Shown: positions 1 through 8,348 of the stretch, piece by piece
How positions within the stretch are numbered: the stretch's first letter is position 1
Layout: every line of letters begins with the position of its first letter
Source: Hyunsoonleella aquatilis
GTDB lineage: Bacteria; Bacteroidota; Bacteroidia; Flavobacteriales; Flavobacteriaceae
Direction of reading: 5' to 3'
DNA: 64,000 bases
NCBI RefSeq assembly: GCF_014270105.1
Contig: NZ_JACNMF010000001.1
Span: 923,560-987,559 of the forward strand
The notes under the pieces: model-generated
Database searches by the model: none
What the model was told of the DNA's origin: nothing
The model's input: the letters and a program-made list of their open reading frames with translations, nothing else
Position numbers and translations under genes: made by a program

Positions 1-162
1 ATCTAAATTTGCGGTGGCCTCAATTTTCAAAACATTATCAATATCTTCGGTATCCAAGCTCCATTTTACGATGCTTTTGCTGTTTTCAAAAAAGTACCGT
101 ATCCTTTCGATTTGCTCCGATGATCGTATGTTCGTTTTCAGGATAAACAGTTGCGTAGGCAT
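1..162 (-). CDS. Small ferredoxin-like (HMA-type fold) protein, partial
   Basis: The reading frame starts at an ATG at 162 on the minus strand and stays open to the left window edge, so the C-terminal end is missing. The 54 visible residues begin MPTQLFILKTNI and contain a segment reading KWSLDTEDIDNVLKIE. This strand-helix-strand pattern resembles the short flavobacterial proteins with a heavy-metal-associated-like ferredoxin fold. No CxxC metal motif is seen in the visible part, so metal binding is not supported. It lies 22 bases downstream of the small membrane protein at 185-577 and is probably the third gene of the sigma-factor operon. The family call is from general resemblance only. 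Confidence 0.6.
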   Translation of the reverse strand, partial: MPTQLFILKTNIRSSEQIERIRYFFENSKSIVKWSLDTEDIDNVLKIEATANLD

Positions 163-184
163 GGCGTAGTTAAAATAAAAGAAA

Positions 185-577
185 TTAGTCATCGGTCTCT
201 GGCTCTTGGTTTAAACGTTCCAAATAGTCCTCATAGGCCTTGTTGCCTTCTTCCTTCCAAAATTTGTCGTAATATTTCCATTTTGAAAAATCGCGCTTTC
301 CTTTGGTTTTACAAGACTTATCTTTGTCGGAAGAGCTCTTACTACTGCTACCGCAACCTCCAACTAGTATTTTTAGGAGAATGAATAGCCCCACGGCTTT
401 CCAATAGGTTAATGTTGGTAACCCAAAAATGTCCGGCATCAGCCAGTTCCAAAGCCACATCAGCACGAATCCGAACAATATGGCCAATCCAGTGATGGCA
501 AATATGCCGAAAATGACCATTCCGACAATTTCGCCCGGGGACTTCCCCCTCATTTTATGTTTAAAGAAATTTGACAT
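185..577 (-). CDS. Small two-helix membrane protein downstream of ECF sigma factor
   Basis: This 130-residue protein has two hydrophobic segments (about residues 17-47 and 58-76). Between them is a tryptophan-rich motif, MWLWNWLMPDIFGL. A Ser/Lys-rich linker with cysteines and a charged C-terminal tail containing KWKYYDKFWKEEG follow. The gene starts 12 bases after the sigma factor stop codon, so the two are almost certainly co-transcribed. The position is where an anti-sigma factor might sit, but the protein has no recognisable zinc-binding anti-sigma domain, and that role is only a possibility. To my knowledge the WNWLMP-type segment recurs in uncharacterised Bacteroidota membrane proteins. 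Function unknown. Confidence 0.75.
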   Translation of the reverse strand: MSNFFKHKMRGKSPGEIVGMVIFGIFAITGLAILFGFVLMWLWNWLMPDIFGLPTLTYWKAVGLFILLKILVGGCGSSSKSSSDKDKSCKTKGKRDFSKWKYYDKFWKEEGNKAYEDYLERLNQEPETDD

Positions 578-589
578 GTTTCTATGGTT

Positions 590-1135
590 TTAATTAATAG
601 TTTCTTGTTTCGATTTTAATGTTTTATAAAGTTGGGAAATAGCACGATGGCGTCTGGACATCAACGTGCCCACAGGAATGCCCGTTTCCTCTGAAATTTC
701 TCGATAGTTATAGCCTTCAAAATCCACGGCGATAATGATATTTCTATAGTCCGTTTTCAGTCCTAAAATGGCCTTTTTTAGTTCGCCGTGCATTTCTTCA
801 GAATAGGCTTGTGACTCCGTGTCGTACAGCAATTCTACAAAAGCGTTCAACTTAAAATCGATATTCTCGATGGGATAGGGCGGAGTTTTGCTAGTGGCTC
901 TCATAACGTCGATAATCTTGTTTTTAACGGCATGGTACACAAAACCAGCCACGTTGTTGATGGGCGAATAGCGGTCCGCCCCCGAAAACAATTTTAAAGC
1001 CACGTCCTGGATAATATCCTCTGCATCCCGGTTAACACTGGCCTTTAGCCGAGAGTTAACGTAAGATTTAAGCGATTGGTACTCCTCACTAAAAAAGGTG
1101 TTTAGCTTTTTGTTGTTTTCTGATTGATGATTCAT
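590..1135 (-). CDS. ECF-type RNA polymerase sigma factor (sigma-70 family)
   Basis: The 181-residue protein has the two domains of an extracytoplasmic-function sigma factor. Region 2 (about residues 35-85) carries DAEDIIQDVALKLF, and region 4 (about 125-172) has a helix-turn-helix reading REISEETGIPVGTLMSRRHR. It would direct RNA polymerase to a small regulon in response to a stimulus that cannot be read here. It is the first gene of an operon with the membrane protein at 185-577 and the ferredoxin-like protein at 1-162. A candidate self-recognised promoter lies upstream at 1170-1195. Length is normal for the family and the ATG at 1135 is the natural start. Confidence 0.9.
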   Translation of the reverse strand: MNHQSENNKKLNTFFSEEYQSLKSYVNSRLKASVNRDAEDIIQDVALKLFSGADRYSPINNVAGFVYHAVKNKIIDVMRATSKTPPYPIENIDFKLNAFVELLYDTESQAYSEEMHGELKKAILGLKTDYRNIIIAVDFEGYNYREISEETGIPVGTLMSRRHRAISQLYKTLKSKQETIN

Positions 1136-1169
1136 GTAAAGGCTTTTTTATCAGCACTTCAACTATAAA

Positions 1170-1195
1170 GACGCAACAATTCAAAACCATTGCGT
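1170..1195 (-). promoter_or_regulatory. Candidate ECF-type promoter of the sigma factor operon
   Basis: Read on the minus strand, an ACGCAAT box (1189-1195) is followed 15 bases later by CGTC (1170-1173) and TTTATAG. This resembles the AAC-containing -35 and CGTC -10 elements of autoregulated ECF sigma genes. The two halves also form an inverted repeat (ACGCAA / TTGCGT). The assignment is by inspection only. Confidence 0.3.
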
Positions 1196-1333
1196 TTTTT
1201 TTGGATTATTTTTTAGTAAGACGATTTAATTAGGGAAATGTTTCTAGCTTTTTTGGGGAAATTTCGGGGAGTGAAGTCTTGAGAAAAGGAGTTGAGGAAA
1301 GCGATTCAATATCATCACAAAGGAAGTAGAGGG

Positions 1334-2293
1334 TTATGGTAATTTGAAGCTCATCACATGGTCGTATTCTGTCTTCATATATTCATTGTCAAAATATTCA
1401 AATTTGGCAATTTTGACTTTGAAAAAAGCTGGATTAGATATTTGATCCTTATCAAATTTAAAGTAGATAAAACTATCTTGATCAATAACTTCAATATTAT
1501 ATATAGGCTTAAAATTAATATTATCAGAACTAAAATTTAAGCCGACTGTCCATTTGTTTTTAGGAATTTTTTCAAAAACAAAATAATAAGATTCTTGGTC
1601 GAACATTAATTTAGGGATTTCTGTAAACCCGATCATAAACCAAATTGGCTTAACAAATTGAGATTTATTGAATTCCTTCAAAGTAAGAGGTTTTTTCAAT
1701 AGTTGCCATCTGCTTTCTTCAGGAAAATGGGTAATAATAGAGAGTTCTGGTTTAATATCGAAATAGAATTCTGAAACTTCTTTATCATTGGATGTTCCCC
1801 AGGTTGTATCAACAAGAATCCATTTTTTATTTAGTTTGATTGCATTCCAGGCATGCCGAAAATTGTCATCTTTGTTTAATTCAACATAATGATTTCTTTC
1901 ATCCCGAATATGTCCGCTTATTATAACGGCCTCAATGTCAACTTTATCCATAAACCACTTATAAAGATTAGAATATCCAGCACAGACTCCTTTTCTATTT
2001 TTATAAACTTGTTGTTCATATTGCATGTTTCTGTATTCCTCCAATGAGATTAATCCTTCTTTCTTATCATTAAGTGATTTGTGGTCATATGTAATGTTTA
2101 TGCTTGTCCAATAATAGAAAAACCTTGCTAATTGTTCTTTGCTTTCATACTTTTCTTTTGCAAACTCTACTAGCTCCCTCATTTCAAGATCCAGTTTGTT
2201 TGCTTTTTCAATTAATACCTTTATAGATTCGTTCTGTGAAAAAGACGAATTAATGAAAATGGATAATGTTATGTATAGGTATGTTTTTATCAT
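1334..2293 (-). CDS. Secreted transglutaminase-like cysteine protease-fold protein
   Basis: The 319-residue protein has an N-terminal signal peptide (hydrophobic segment to about residue 19, ending SSFSQ). A transglutaminase-like core carries a full catalytic triad: Cys104 in GVCAGYSNL, His147 in FRHAWNA and Asp162 in ILVDTTWG. The C-terminal half (from about 200) looks like a beta-rich accessory domain with no recognised family. Members of this family act as peptidases or cross-linking enzymes on proteins or peptidoglycan peptides; the substrate here is unknown. It is transcribed alone, divergently from radC. The A/T content is higher than in its neighbours, which may mean acquisition or relaxed selection. 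Confidence 0.8.
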   Translation of the reverse strand: MIKTYLYITLSIFINSSFSQNESIKVLIEKANKLDLEMRELVEFAKEKYESKEQLARFFYYWTSINITYDHKSLNDKKEGLISLEEYRNMQYEQQVYKNRKGVCAGYSNLYKWFMDKVDIEAVIISGHIRDERNHYVELNKDDNFRHAWNAIKLNKKWILVDTTWGTSNDKEVSEFYFDIKPELSIITHFPEESRWQLLKKPLTLKEFNKSQFVKPIWFMIGFTEIPKLMFDQESYYFVFEKIPKNKWTVGLNFSSDNINFKPIYNIEVIDQDSFIYFKFDKDQISNPAFFKVKIAKFEYFDNEYMKTEYDHVMSFKLP

Positions 2294-2447
2294 TTTGTAA
2301 CAATGGATATGTAAACAATTATAGCATATATTGTGCCACCTTCATAATAGCAAAAGAACTAATTTTAATGATACTTTTTACAAAATCAACCCCAAATTTT
2401 CACCAAAATTAAAACCCATTTTCCCCAACAATACATATCTTTAACCA

Positions 2448-3146
2448 ATGCAAGAAAAACCGAGTTCGTTTTCCATAAAACATTGGAACCAGGACGACCA
2501 GCCCCGCGAAAAATTGTTGTACAAAGGCAAAGCCGCGCTAAGTGATGCAGAGTTGGTGGCCATTTTAATCGGGTCGGGGAGCAGGGACGAAAGTGCCGTA
2601 GCGCTGTGCAAACGTATTTTGGCCAGCGTGGACAATAACCTGAACGAACTGGGCAAATTGTCCATAAAACAACTTATGGATTTTAAGGGTATTGGCGAAG
2701 CGAAAGCCATAACCATCACGGCAGCCATGGAACTGGGACGGAGGCGTAGGGGAGAGGAAGCCTTGGAAAAGAAAAAAATTACTTCGAGCAAATCCGTTTT
2801 TGAATTGATGCAACCCGTCATCGGCGAGTTGGAGCACGAGGAGTTTTGGATTATCTATTTAAACAATTCCAACAAGGTGATCCAAAAAAGCCAATTGAGC
2901 AAAGGAGGTATTACGGGTACTTTGGTAGATGTGCGTTTGGTCATGAAAAACGCCTTGGAAACTGGAGCCACGGGTTTGGTCTTGGCACATAACCATCCCT
3001 CGGGAACCTTAAAGCCAAGCCAAGCCGATAAAAATATTACCCAAAAATTAAAAACTGCTGCCCAAAGTTTGGATATTCGTGTTTTAGACCATCTTATTAT
3101 AACCGAAAAAGCCTATTTTAGTTTTGCAGATGAATCACTACTTTAA
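2448..3146 (+). CDS. radC: RadC family JAB1/MPN-domain protein
   Basis: At 232 residues this is full length for RadC (DUF2466). The N-terminal UPF0758 region has a helix-hairpin-helix segment (about residues 70-95, LMDFKGIGEAKA). The C-terminal JAB1/MPN metalloprotease-like domain has the zinc motif HNHPSG (His181, His183) and Asp194. The family was linked historically to DNA repair, but the biochemical role is unsettled. It is transcribed alone, divergently from the transglutaminase gene, and is followed by a palindromic repeat. Confidence 0.92.
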   Translation: MQEKPSSFSIKHWNQDDQPREKLLYKGKAALSDAELVAILIGSGSRDESAVALCKRILASVDNNLNELGKLSIKQLMDFKGIGEAKAITITAAMELGRRRRGEEALEKKKITSSKSVFELMQPVIGELEHEEFWIIYLNNSNKVIQKSQLSKGGITGTLVDVRLVMKNALETGATGLVLAHNHPSGTLKPSQADKNITQKLKTAAQSLDIRVLDHLIITEKAYFSFADESLL

Positions 3147-3149
3147 AAT

Positions 3150-3236
3150 TCCAAATATCAATTACAAAATTCCAAAGGATTCTATTGGAATTTGGAGTTT
3201 AGTCCCGATAGCTATCAGGATTGGAATTTGATACTG
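3150..3236. repeat. Intergenic repeat: AATTCCAAA arms with CCCGATAGCTATC palindrome
   Basis: The gap between radC and the next gene holds two AAATTCCAAA-type arms, the inverse TTGGAATTTG twice, and an imperfect palindrome TCCCGATAGCTATCAGGA at 3203-3220. A closely similar arrangement lies at 52768-52815, so this is a dispersed non-coding repeat. Confidence 0.7.
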
Positions 3237-3237
3237 A

Positions 3238-4542
3238 ATGTTACTAGTTTACACCCATAAAATATCGCCAAGATTAAAATATGTTTTTAAGCATATTTGC
3301 ACTCGAGTACTGGGTATAAAGGTAGAATTCACCACAAAAATTGAAGAATTTATTGCCCACGACAGTTTAAAAATGTCATACACCAAACAGCATTTGGGCA
3401 ATGAGTTTTTTATCAAAAGCCATGATATTTTATTTGAGCAGGGACTGTCCGATTTGGAAATTAATGTGCAAAAATGGGAAGACACCAAGTGCTTTTTTTT
3501 CAATGGAGACAAAAGTGCCATGCCCTTTGATATTTTTGCGGCCTCATTTTATTTGCTGTCTCGTTACGAAGAATATTTACCGCAGGTAAAGGACGAGTAC
3601 GGACGGTTTACTGCCGAAGAAAGTTTAGCATTTAAGCACAACTTTTTGCACCAGCCGGTAGTGGATATTTGGGCTTATAAATTCAAGGCTGCCCTAATGC
3701 AACAGTTTCCAAAGTTTGAATTTCCAAAAAGGGAGTACAGCGTAAAGCCAATCATAGACGTCCCGGCGCCCTACGCTTTCAAATTAAAAGGTGTTATGCG
3801 GACGATGGGGGGCATTGTTAAAGACCTTTTTCGGTTTAGATTCAAGCTGTTATATGAAAGATTTTTGGTGCTTTTCAGTTTAAAGCACGACCCTTATGAC
3901 ACTTTTAAGTACATCATAAACAGACAGAAACATGTTGGCTTTAAGTTTTTAGTATGCTTCTTTATAGGCTCGTATTCTACCTATGACAAAGGCATCAATA
4001 TCAACAAGCGCAGTTTCATTTCTTTGATAAAACATTTAGCAGACTATTGCAATGTGGGACTTAAGGCATCCTATTTTGCCGTAAATGATTTGGAAATCCT
4101 CAAAAAAGAAAAACGGACAATGGAGGAGGTAATTAATACGGCGTTAAGAGCATCGCGATTTTCCTTTTCGAAAATTAGTTTGCCCGAATCCTATCGGAAT
4201 ATGGTGCAGCTGGAAATCAATCAGGATTACACCATGGGCTATGTCAATCATATTGGCTTCAGGGCCGGATCTTGCACACCATTTTTGTTTTATGATTTGG
4301 ACTATGAAGTGCGGACCCCGTTGCGCATTTGCCCATTCCATTTGATGGATTTTGCTCTATTGAAAACAGCATCCCTATTGGATAAAAAGCAGGTTTTGAA
4401 TGGGGTTATTAACGAGGTGAAAAAGGTAAATGGGGAGTTCGTTCCCGTATTCCATAACTATACCTTTAGCAGTTCGCCAAGATGGGAGGGTTTTAAGGAA
4501 TTGTTCAACATGATTTTAGATTCGGCCAATGAAGAAGCTTAA
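3238..4542 (+). CDS. DUF7033 / polysaccharide deacetylase-fold protein, active-site motifs degraded
   Basis: The 434-residue protein matches the two-part flavobacterial polysaccharide deacetylase-like family. An N-terminal DUF7033-type region holds a DIFAASFYLLSRYEEY segment near residue 100. The C-terminal half holds IGFRAGSCTPFLFYDLDYE near residue 340, corresponding to the family GFRA motif. The metal-binding positions of true NodB-type deacetylases are poorly kept. The first-motif region reads PIIDVPAPYAF, with one Asp instead of a D-x-D pair. No H-x-x-x-H signature is seen, and the region where one would be expected reads VGLKASYFAVND. It may therefore be non-catalytic. The stop codon overlaps the start of yjjG, so the two are co-translated. 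Confidence 0.75.
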   Translation: MLLVYTHKISPRLKYVFKHICTRVLGIKVEFTTKIEEFIAHDSLKMSYTKQHLGNEFFIKSHDILFEQGLSDLEINVQKWEDTKCFFFNGDKSAMPFDIFAASFYLLSRYEEYLPQVKDEYGRFTAEESLAFKHNFLHQPVVDIWAYKFKAALMQQFPKFEFPKREYSVKPIIDVPAPYAFKLKGVMRTMGGIVKDLFRFRFKLLYERFLVLFSLKHDPYDTFKYIINRQKHVGFKFLVCFFIGSYSTYDKGININKRSFISLIKHLADYCNVGLKASYFAVNDLEILKKEKRTMEEVINTALRASRFSFSKISLPESYRNMVQLEINQDYTMGYVNHIGFRAGSCTPFLFYDLDYEVRTPLRICPFHLMDFALLKTASLLDKKQVLNGVINEVKKVNGEFVPVFHNYTFSSSPRWEGFKELFNMILDSANEEA

Positions 4543-5221
4543 CGGAATCACCGACGTTTTTTTTGATTTGGACCATACCCTTTGGGATTTTGAGAAGAAT
4601 TCCGCCTTGACCTTCCGTAAAATTTTCGGTTTGAACCACATCGAGGTCAATCCAGATGAGTTTTTAGAGCATTACGTCCCGATTAATTTTGCTTATTGGA
4701 AATTGTATCGTGAAGAAAAAATTGAGAAGGATGCGTTAAGGTTTGCAAGGTTGGATGATACCTTCAAAGCCCTAAAGACTTCCGTGGAACCCAAAAAAAT
4801 ACACAAGTTGTCCTCGGATTATATAGCCCATCTTACCTCGTTCAATCATTTGGTAGCTGATGCGGTTTCGATTTTAAACTATTTGGGAGGTAAATACCAA
4901 CTTCACATTATCACCAACGGTTTTGATGAAGTACAACACAGTAAGCTCAATAAATCCAAAATCGCTCATTATTTTAGAACCATTACCAATTCCGAAATTG
5001 CTGGAGTGAAGAAGCCCAACCCTAAAATATTTCAATATGCCTTGAATCAAGCCAAGACTGAAGCTGGGCAAAGTATCATGATAGGGGATAGCCTCGAGGC
5101 GGATATTGAAGGAGCTTTGAATGTTGGAATGGATGCCATTTTTTACGCCCCTAACAGCACAGACATTAATGGAGAAGTGAGACACATTTCAAGTTTAACG
5201 GAATTAAAGCACTATTTATGA
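4529..5221 (+). CDS. yjjG: YjjG family noncanonical pyrimidine nucleotidase (HAD superfamily)
   Basis: The 230-residue protein is a HAD phosphohydrolase with all core motifs. Motif I is DLDHT (Asp13, Asp15), motif II is the ITNGFDEVQ segment, the lysine motif is GVKKPNPKIF, and motif IV is IGDSLEADIEGA. An inserted helical cap lies between motifs I and II. The YjjG/YfnB subfamily hydrolyses nucleoside monophosphates, including damaged pyrimidines, as a house-cleaning activity. The start codon lies inside the upstream deacetylase-fold gene (14-base overlap), and its own TGA overlaps the ATG of a possible small membrane protein gene. Confidence 0.88.
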   Translation: MKKLNGITDVFFDLDHTLWDFEKNSALTFRKIFGLNHIEVNPDEFLEHYVPINFAYWKLYREEKIEKDALRFARLDDTFKALKTSVEPKKIHKLSSDYIAHLTSFNHLVADAVSILNYLGGKYQLHIITNGFDEVQHSKLNKSKIAHYFRTITNSEIAGVKKPNPKIFQYALNQAKTEAGQSIMIGDSLEADIEGALNVGMDAIFYAPNSTDINGEVRHISSLTELKHYL

Positions 5222-5334
5222 ATGAAGTAATTCAAACTTTTCTTTTGCCTAAAAAATGTTGTAAATTCACTTACTTGTCGTTCCTTTTTTTAACCATAGT
5301 TATGGCTATGATTTTCATGAAGAGCCTCAATTGA
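5218..5334 (+). CDS. Possible 38-residue single-pass membrane protein
   Basis: A short frame starts with an ATG that overlaps the yjjG stop codon (ATGA), a classic translational-coupling arrangement. It encodes 38 residues: a polar N-terminus with PKKCC, then a hydrophobic helix (about residues 19-34, YLSFLFLTIVMAMIF) and a short basic end. The single transmembrane helix with a positive charge on each side is plausible for a small membrane protein. Length alone gives no statistical support, and no family is recognised. Confidence 0.35.
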   Translation: MNEVIQTFLLPKKCCKFTYLSFLFLTIVMAMIFMKSLN

Positions 5335-5394
5335 GCAAAAACAAAAGTCCAAATTACTTCAACAATTTAAGCCCATTCTAATCGTTTTTTCTCT

Positions 5395-5949
5395 ATGAAA
5401 TTTAATCTATCCAAATCTCTTATTTTTCTAATGGTCCTGCTATCAAACTTTGGATGCACCAAGCCAATAGATTTTGATCAGGCCGATGATTTACTTTTAG
5501 AACCAGTTTTGGAATCCAGTATCATATTTTATGAAGCTGCCGCTGGCGATTTTTTTGCTGGAGGTATGTTGCAGAATGTTGTGCAGGATGTGGTTGGAAT
5601 TGATATTTTCGGGGACAGTTTTGTTCAGGATAATTTGATAAAGACTGAATTTGTTTTTGAAGTGAAAAACTCGATTGATCGAGCATTCGATCTGCGCTTG
5701 GACTTTTTGGACGAGAATGGGCAAGTGTTGGAGTCTTTTACTGTTGATACACCTGCTTCGCCTGACAATTCTGAAATAATCACCGAGCATATTGAAACTT
5801 TTGAAGGTGTGCCTCTCGAAAATTTAAAGCAATCCCGACAATTGGTATTTACTTTGGTAATGCAGACGGGGCCGCCATTGAACCAAAATTCGCAAGGAAC
5901 CATCGCATTGAAATCAAAAGGAATTTTTTATTTAATGATTGGCGGATGA
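5395..5949 (+). CDS. Putative lipoprotein, partner of DUF5723 barrel
   Basis: The 184-residue protein has a lipoprotein-type signal (hydrophobic residues 9-19, LSNFGC, lipidated Cys21). The mature part is acidic and predicted beta-rich, without a family I recognise. The segment after residue 80 (FEVKNSIDRAFDLRLDFLDE) resembles an immunoglobulin-like strand pattern. Its last codon overlaps the start of the DUF5723 gene (ATGA), so the two products are likely made together and act in the outer membrane. Function unknown. Confidence 0.8.
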   Translation: MKFNLSKSLIFLMVLLSNFGCTKPIDFDQADDLLLEPVLESSIIFYEAAAGDFFAGGMLQNVVQDVVGIDIFGDSFVQDNLIKTEFVFEVKNSIDRAFDLRLDFLDENGQVLESFTVDTPASPDNSEIITEHIETFEGVPLENLKQSRQLVFTLVMQTGPPLNQNSQGTIALKSKGIFYLMIGG

Positions 5950-7370
5950 GTTTAAAAAAGGTACCTTTTATTTTGCTTTTAATGGTTGGGCTGTGTTTTT
6001 CGCAGAACAAGCAGATTCTTTATGGTTTTTCTGAAATTCCTCAGTCGTTGTTATTGAATCCCGGGGGCAAGGTGGATTATAGTGGCTATTTTGGAGTGCC
6101 CATGTTATCTCATTTTCATGTTAATGCCGGCTCATCAGGAGCTACGGTTTATGATGTATTCGCTGATGACGGAAGAAGTTTTAATGCCAAATTGAGCGTT
6201 TTGGTGAACACTTCAAAGCCTCACGATTTTATGACGGCTAACCAGCAATTGGATTTGTTTTCAGGAGGATTCGCATTTGGAAGTAGTTTTGAAAAAAATG
6301 AATACTTGAGTTTTGGACTGTACCAAGAATTGGATTTTATTAGCTATTTTCCTAAGGATTATGCGGTTTTGGCACTTGAAGGTAACCAATCCAATATTGG
6401 TCGGCCTTTCAATTTAGATCATTTAAATGTAAATGCTGAGCTACTTACTGTATTTCATGTAGGATATAATAAAAAAGTCAATGAAAAGCTTACTTATGGC
6501 ATTCGTGGCAAGATATACAACAGTATTTTGAATGTGAATTCAACTAAAAACGAGGGGAGTTTTTTAACCGTTAGGGGCCAGAATAATTTTTACCAGCACA
6601 TCTTTGATTTGGATTTGGAAGCGAGAACATCGGGCATTGCAAGTTTGATAAATGATGATAATTCTGATGCCAGTGAGGATATTAAAACACTAAGGAAGCG
6701 AATTTTATTTGGCGGCAACCTCGGATTGGGACTGGATTTGGGATTTACTTATCAGATGACCGATCAATGGACGTTCGATGCCAGCATTTTGGATATTGGT
6801 TTTATTAGGCATTCAAAAGACGTTGAGAATTATGCCTTTAAAGGTGATTTGATTTATGAAGGCATAGATCCTCTTTTTCCGGAAACAGGCGATTCGCAAA
6901 CTGCTGATGACTATTGGAGCGAAGTTGAGGAGGATTTTGAGGAGCTCTTTACTAGGGACACTTCAACTTCAAAATACACTACTTGGCGCCCAATGAAATT
7001 TAATGCCTCCTTGAACTATGCCTTTGGAAAGAAAAAATTAAAGGATTGCGACTGTTATGCCGAGGATGGTGAGTATCTGAATGCAATTGGTGGGCAACTA
7101 TTTGTTGTAAATAGACCTAAAGGACCACAAGTAGCTTTGACGGCCTATTACTACCGCCGTATTTTTAACGGTTTAAGGGCTAAGGCTACCTACACTGTGG
7201 ACTCTTTTTCGTTTTATAATATGGGATTGGGGCTTTCTGCACATGTTGGCGGTATAAATTTGTACCTCATGGCGGATAATTTTGTTCAGTACAGAAATGT
7301 TTATGATGCGCAAAGTGTATCTTTACAGTTAGGACTAAATTATATTTTTAGAAGTAGAAAAGACAAATAG
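5946..7370 (+). CDS. DUF5723 family outer-membrane beta-barrel protein
   Basis: The 474-residue protein begins with a signal peptide ending at CFSQ (about residue 20). A DUF5723-like sequence follows, opening with LYGFSEIPQSLLLNPGGKVD and continuing with many alternating amphipathic strands. The C-terminal strand ends in LGLNYIFR, suiting outer-membrane insertion. A short cysteine pair (KDCDCYAEDG) lies near residue 365 in a predicted loop. The family is common in Bacteroidota and uncharacterised. Translation is coupled to the upstream lipoprotein by a 4-base overlap. Confidence 0.85.
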   Translation: MSLKKVPFILLLMVGLCFSQNKQILYGFSEIPQSLLLNPGGKVDYSGYFGVPMLSHFHVNAGSSGATVYDVFADDGRSFNAKLSVLVNTSKPHDFMTANQQLDLFSGGFAFGSSFEKNEYLSFGLYQELDFISYFPKDYAVLALEGNQSNIGRPFNLDHLNVNAELLTVFHVGYNKKVNEKLTYGIRGKIYNSILNVNSTKNEGSFLTVRGQNNFYQHIFDLDLEARTSGIASLINDDNSDASEDIKTLRKRILFGGNLGLGLDLGFTYQMTDQWTFDASILDIGFIRHSKDVENYAFKGDLIYEGIDPLFPETGDSQTADDYWSEVEEDFEELFTRDTSTSKYTTWRPMKFNASLNYAFGKKKLKDCDCYAEDGEYLNAIGGQLFVVNRPKGPQVALTAYYYRRIFNGLRAKATYTVDSFSFYNMGLGLSAHVGGINLYLMADNFVQYRNVYDAQSVSLQLGLNYIFRSRKDK

Positions 7371-7439
7371 TCTTAGTCAGGAAACAGCCTAAACCAATTA
7401 AATTAAAATAGTGTTGAATTAAAAATTTTGAAGAACTAG

Positions 7440-8297
7440 ATGAAAACTAAATTAGTTACAGCGATAGTCGCATTGTTTACGCTTTTAAATGTTTACAGTC
7501 AAAGTGATCTTAATAATTACAAATACGTTATTGTACCGAACAAGTTTGATTTTTTAAAGCAAGAAAATCAGTATCGTTTAAATGAGTTGGCGCAATTTTT
7601 ATTTAACAAGCATGGGTTCAAAACAGTTATGGAGGGTACGGATTATCCTGAGGATTTGTTGTTTAATAGCTGTTTAGGGTTGCGGTCTAACGTCGAAAAG
7701 GAATCCGGAGTGTTCAAAACCAAACTAAGAGTAGTACTTAAGGATTGCAACGGGAAAACTGTTTATGCCTCGCCATTAGGGGAAAGTAGGGAAAAGGAAT
7801 ATAAGGTGGCCTATAACGAGGCCATGCGTGTCACATTTGACCATTTGAGGGCATTAAACTATCAATACGTGCCGAAGAAAGAACACCAGGTGGCGAAGAC
7901 TCAAAAAAATGAGGCTGACAACGAAATACAAAGGCTTAAAGAAGAAATTAAAACACTCAAAAAGGAAAAAGAGATTAAACAAATAAAACAACCCAAAGCA
8001 GTTGTGAACAAAAGGCCGGTTACACCTCAGAAACAGGAAGTACTCCAAGCCAAAAATGTTGAACCCAAAACTGAAAGAGCCTTGTCAAACGTCTTATACG
8101 CACAAGCTACTGAAAACGGTTTTCAACTTGTTGATAGTGCTCCCAAAGTGGTTTTCAGAATTCAGAAGACAGGTTTATCCAATGTGTTTTTAGTTGAAGG
8201 AAAAAGCAGTATAATATACAGGACGGATACGGGTTGGGTTTTGGAATACTACGAAAATGGGGCATCAAAGCAACAGGAATTGAATATCAAATTTTAA
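7440..8297 (+). CDS. Secreted conserved flavobacterial protein with coiled coil
   Basis: The 285-residue protein has a signal peptide (MKTKLVTAIVALFTLLNVYSQ). An N-terminal domain (to about residue 145) contains YKYVIVPNKFDFL and a conserved NSCLGL segment. A charged coiled coil (about 155-185, rich in Lys/Glu) follows, and then a small C-terminal beta domain. To my knowledge the N-terminal domain occurs in many flavobacterial periplasmic proteins of unknown role. It follows the DUF5723 gene by 69 bases and may belong to the same transcript. It is convergent with rarA. Function unknown. Confidence 0.8.
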   Translation: MKTKLVTAIVALFTLLNVYSQSDLNNYKYVIVPNKFDFLKQENQYRLNELAQFLFNKHGFKTVMEGTDYPEDLLFNSCLGLRSNVEKESGVFKTKLRVVLKDCNGKTVYASPLGESREKEYKVAYNEAMRVTFDHLRALNYQYVPKKEHQVAKTQKNEADNEIQRLKEEIKTLKKEKEIKQIKQPKAVVNKRPVTPQKQEVLQAKNVEPKTERALSNVLYAQATENGFQLVDSAPKVVFRIQKTGLSNVFLVEGKSSIIYRTDTGWVLEYYENGASKQQELNIKF

Positions 8298-8348
8298 TGG
8301 TATAGTTGTTGCTCACCTCTTACTTCCACATTCAGGTTGCCAGCTTCC

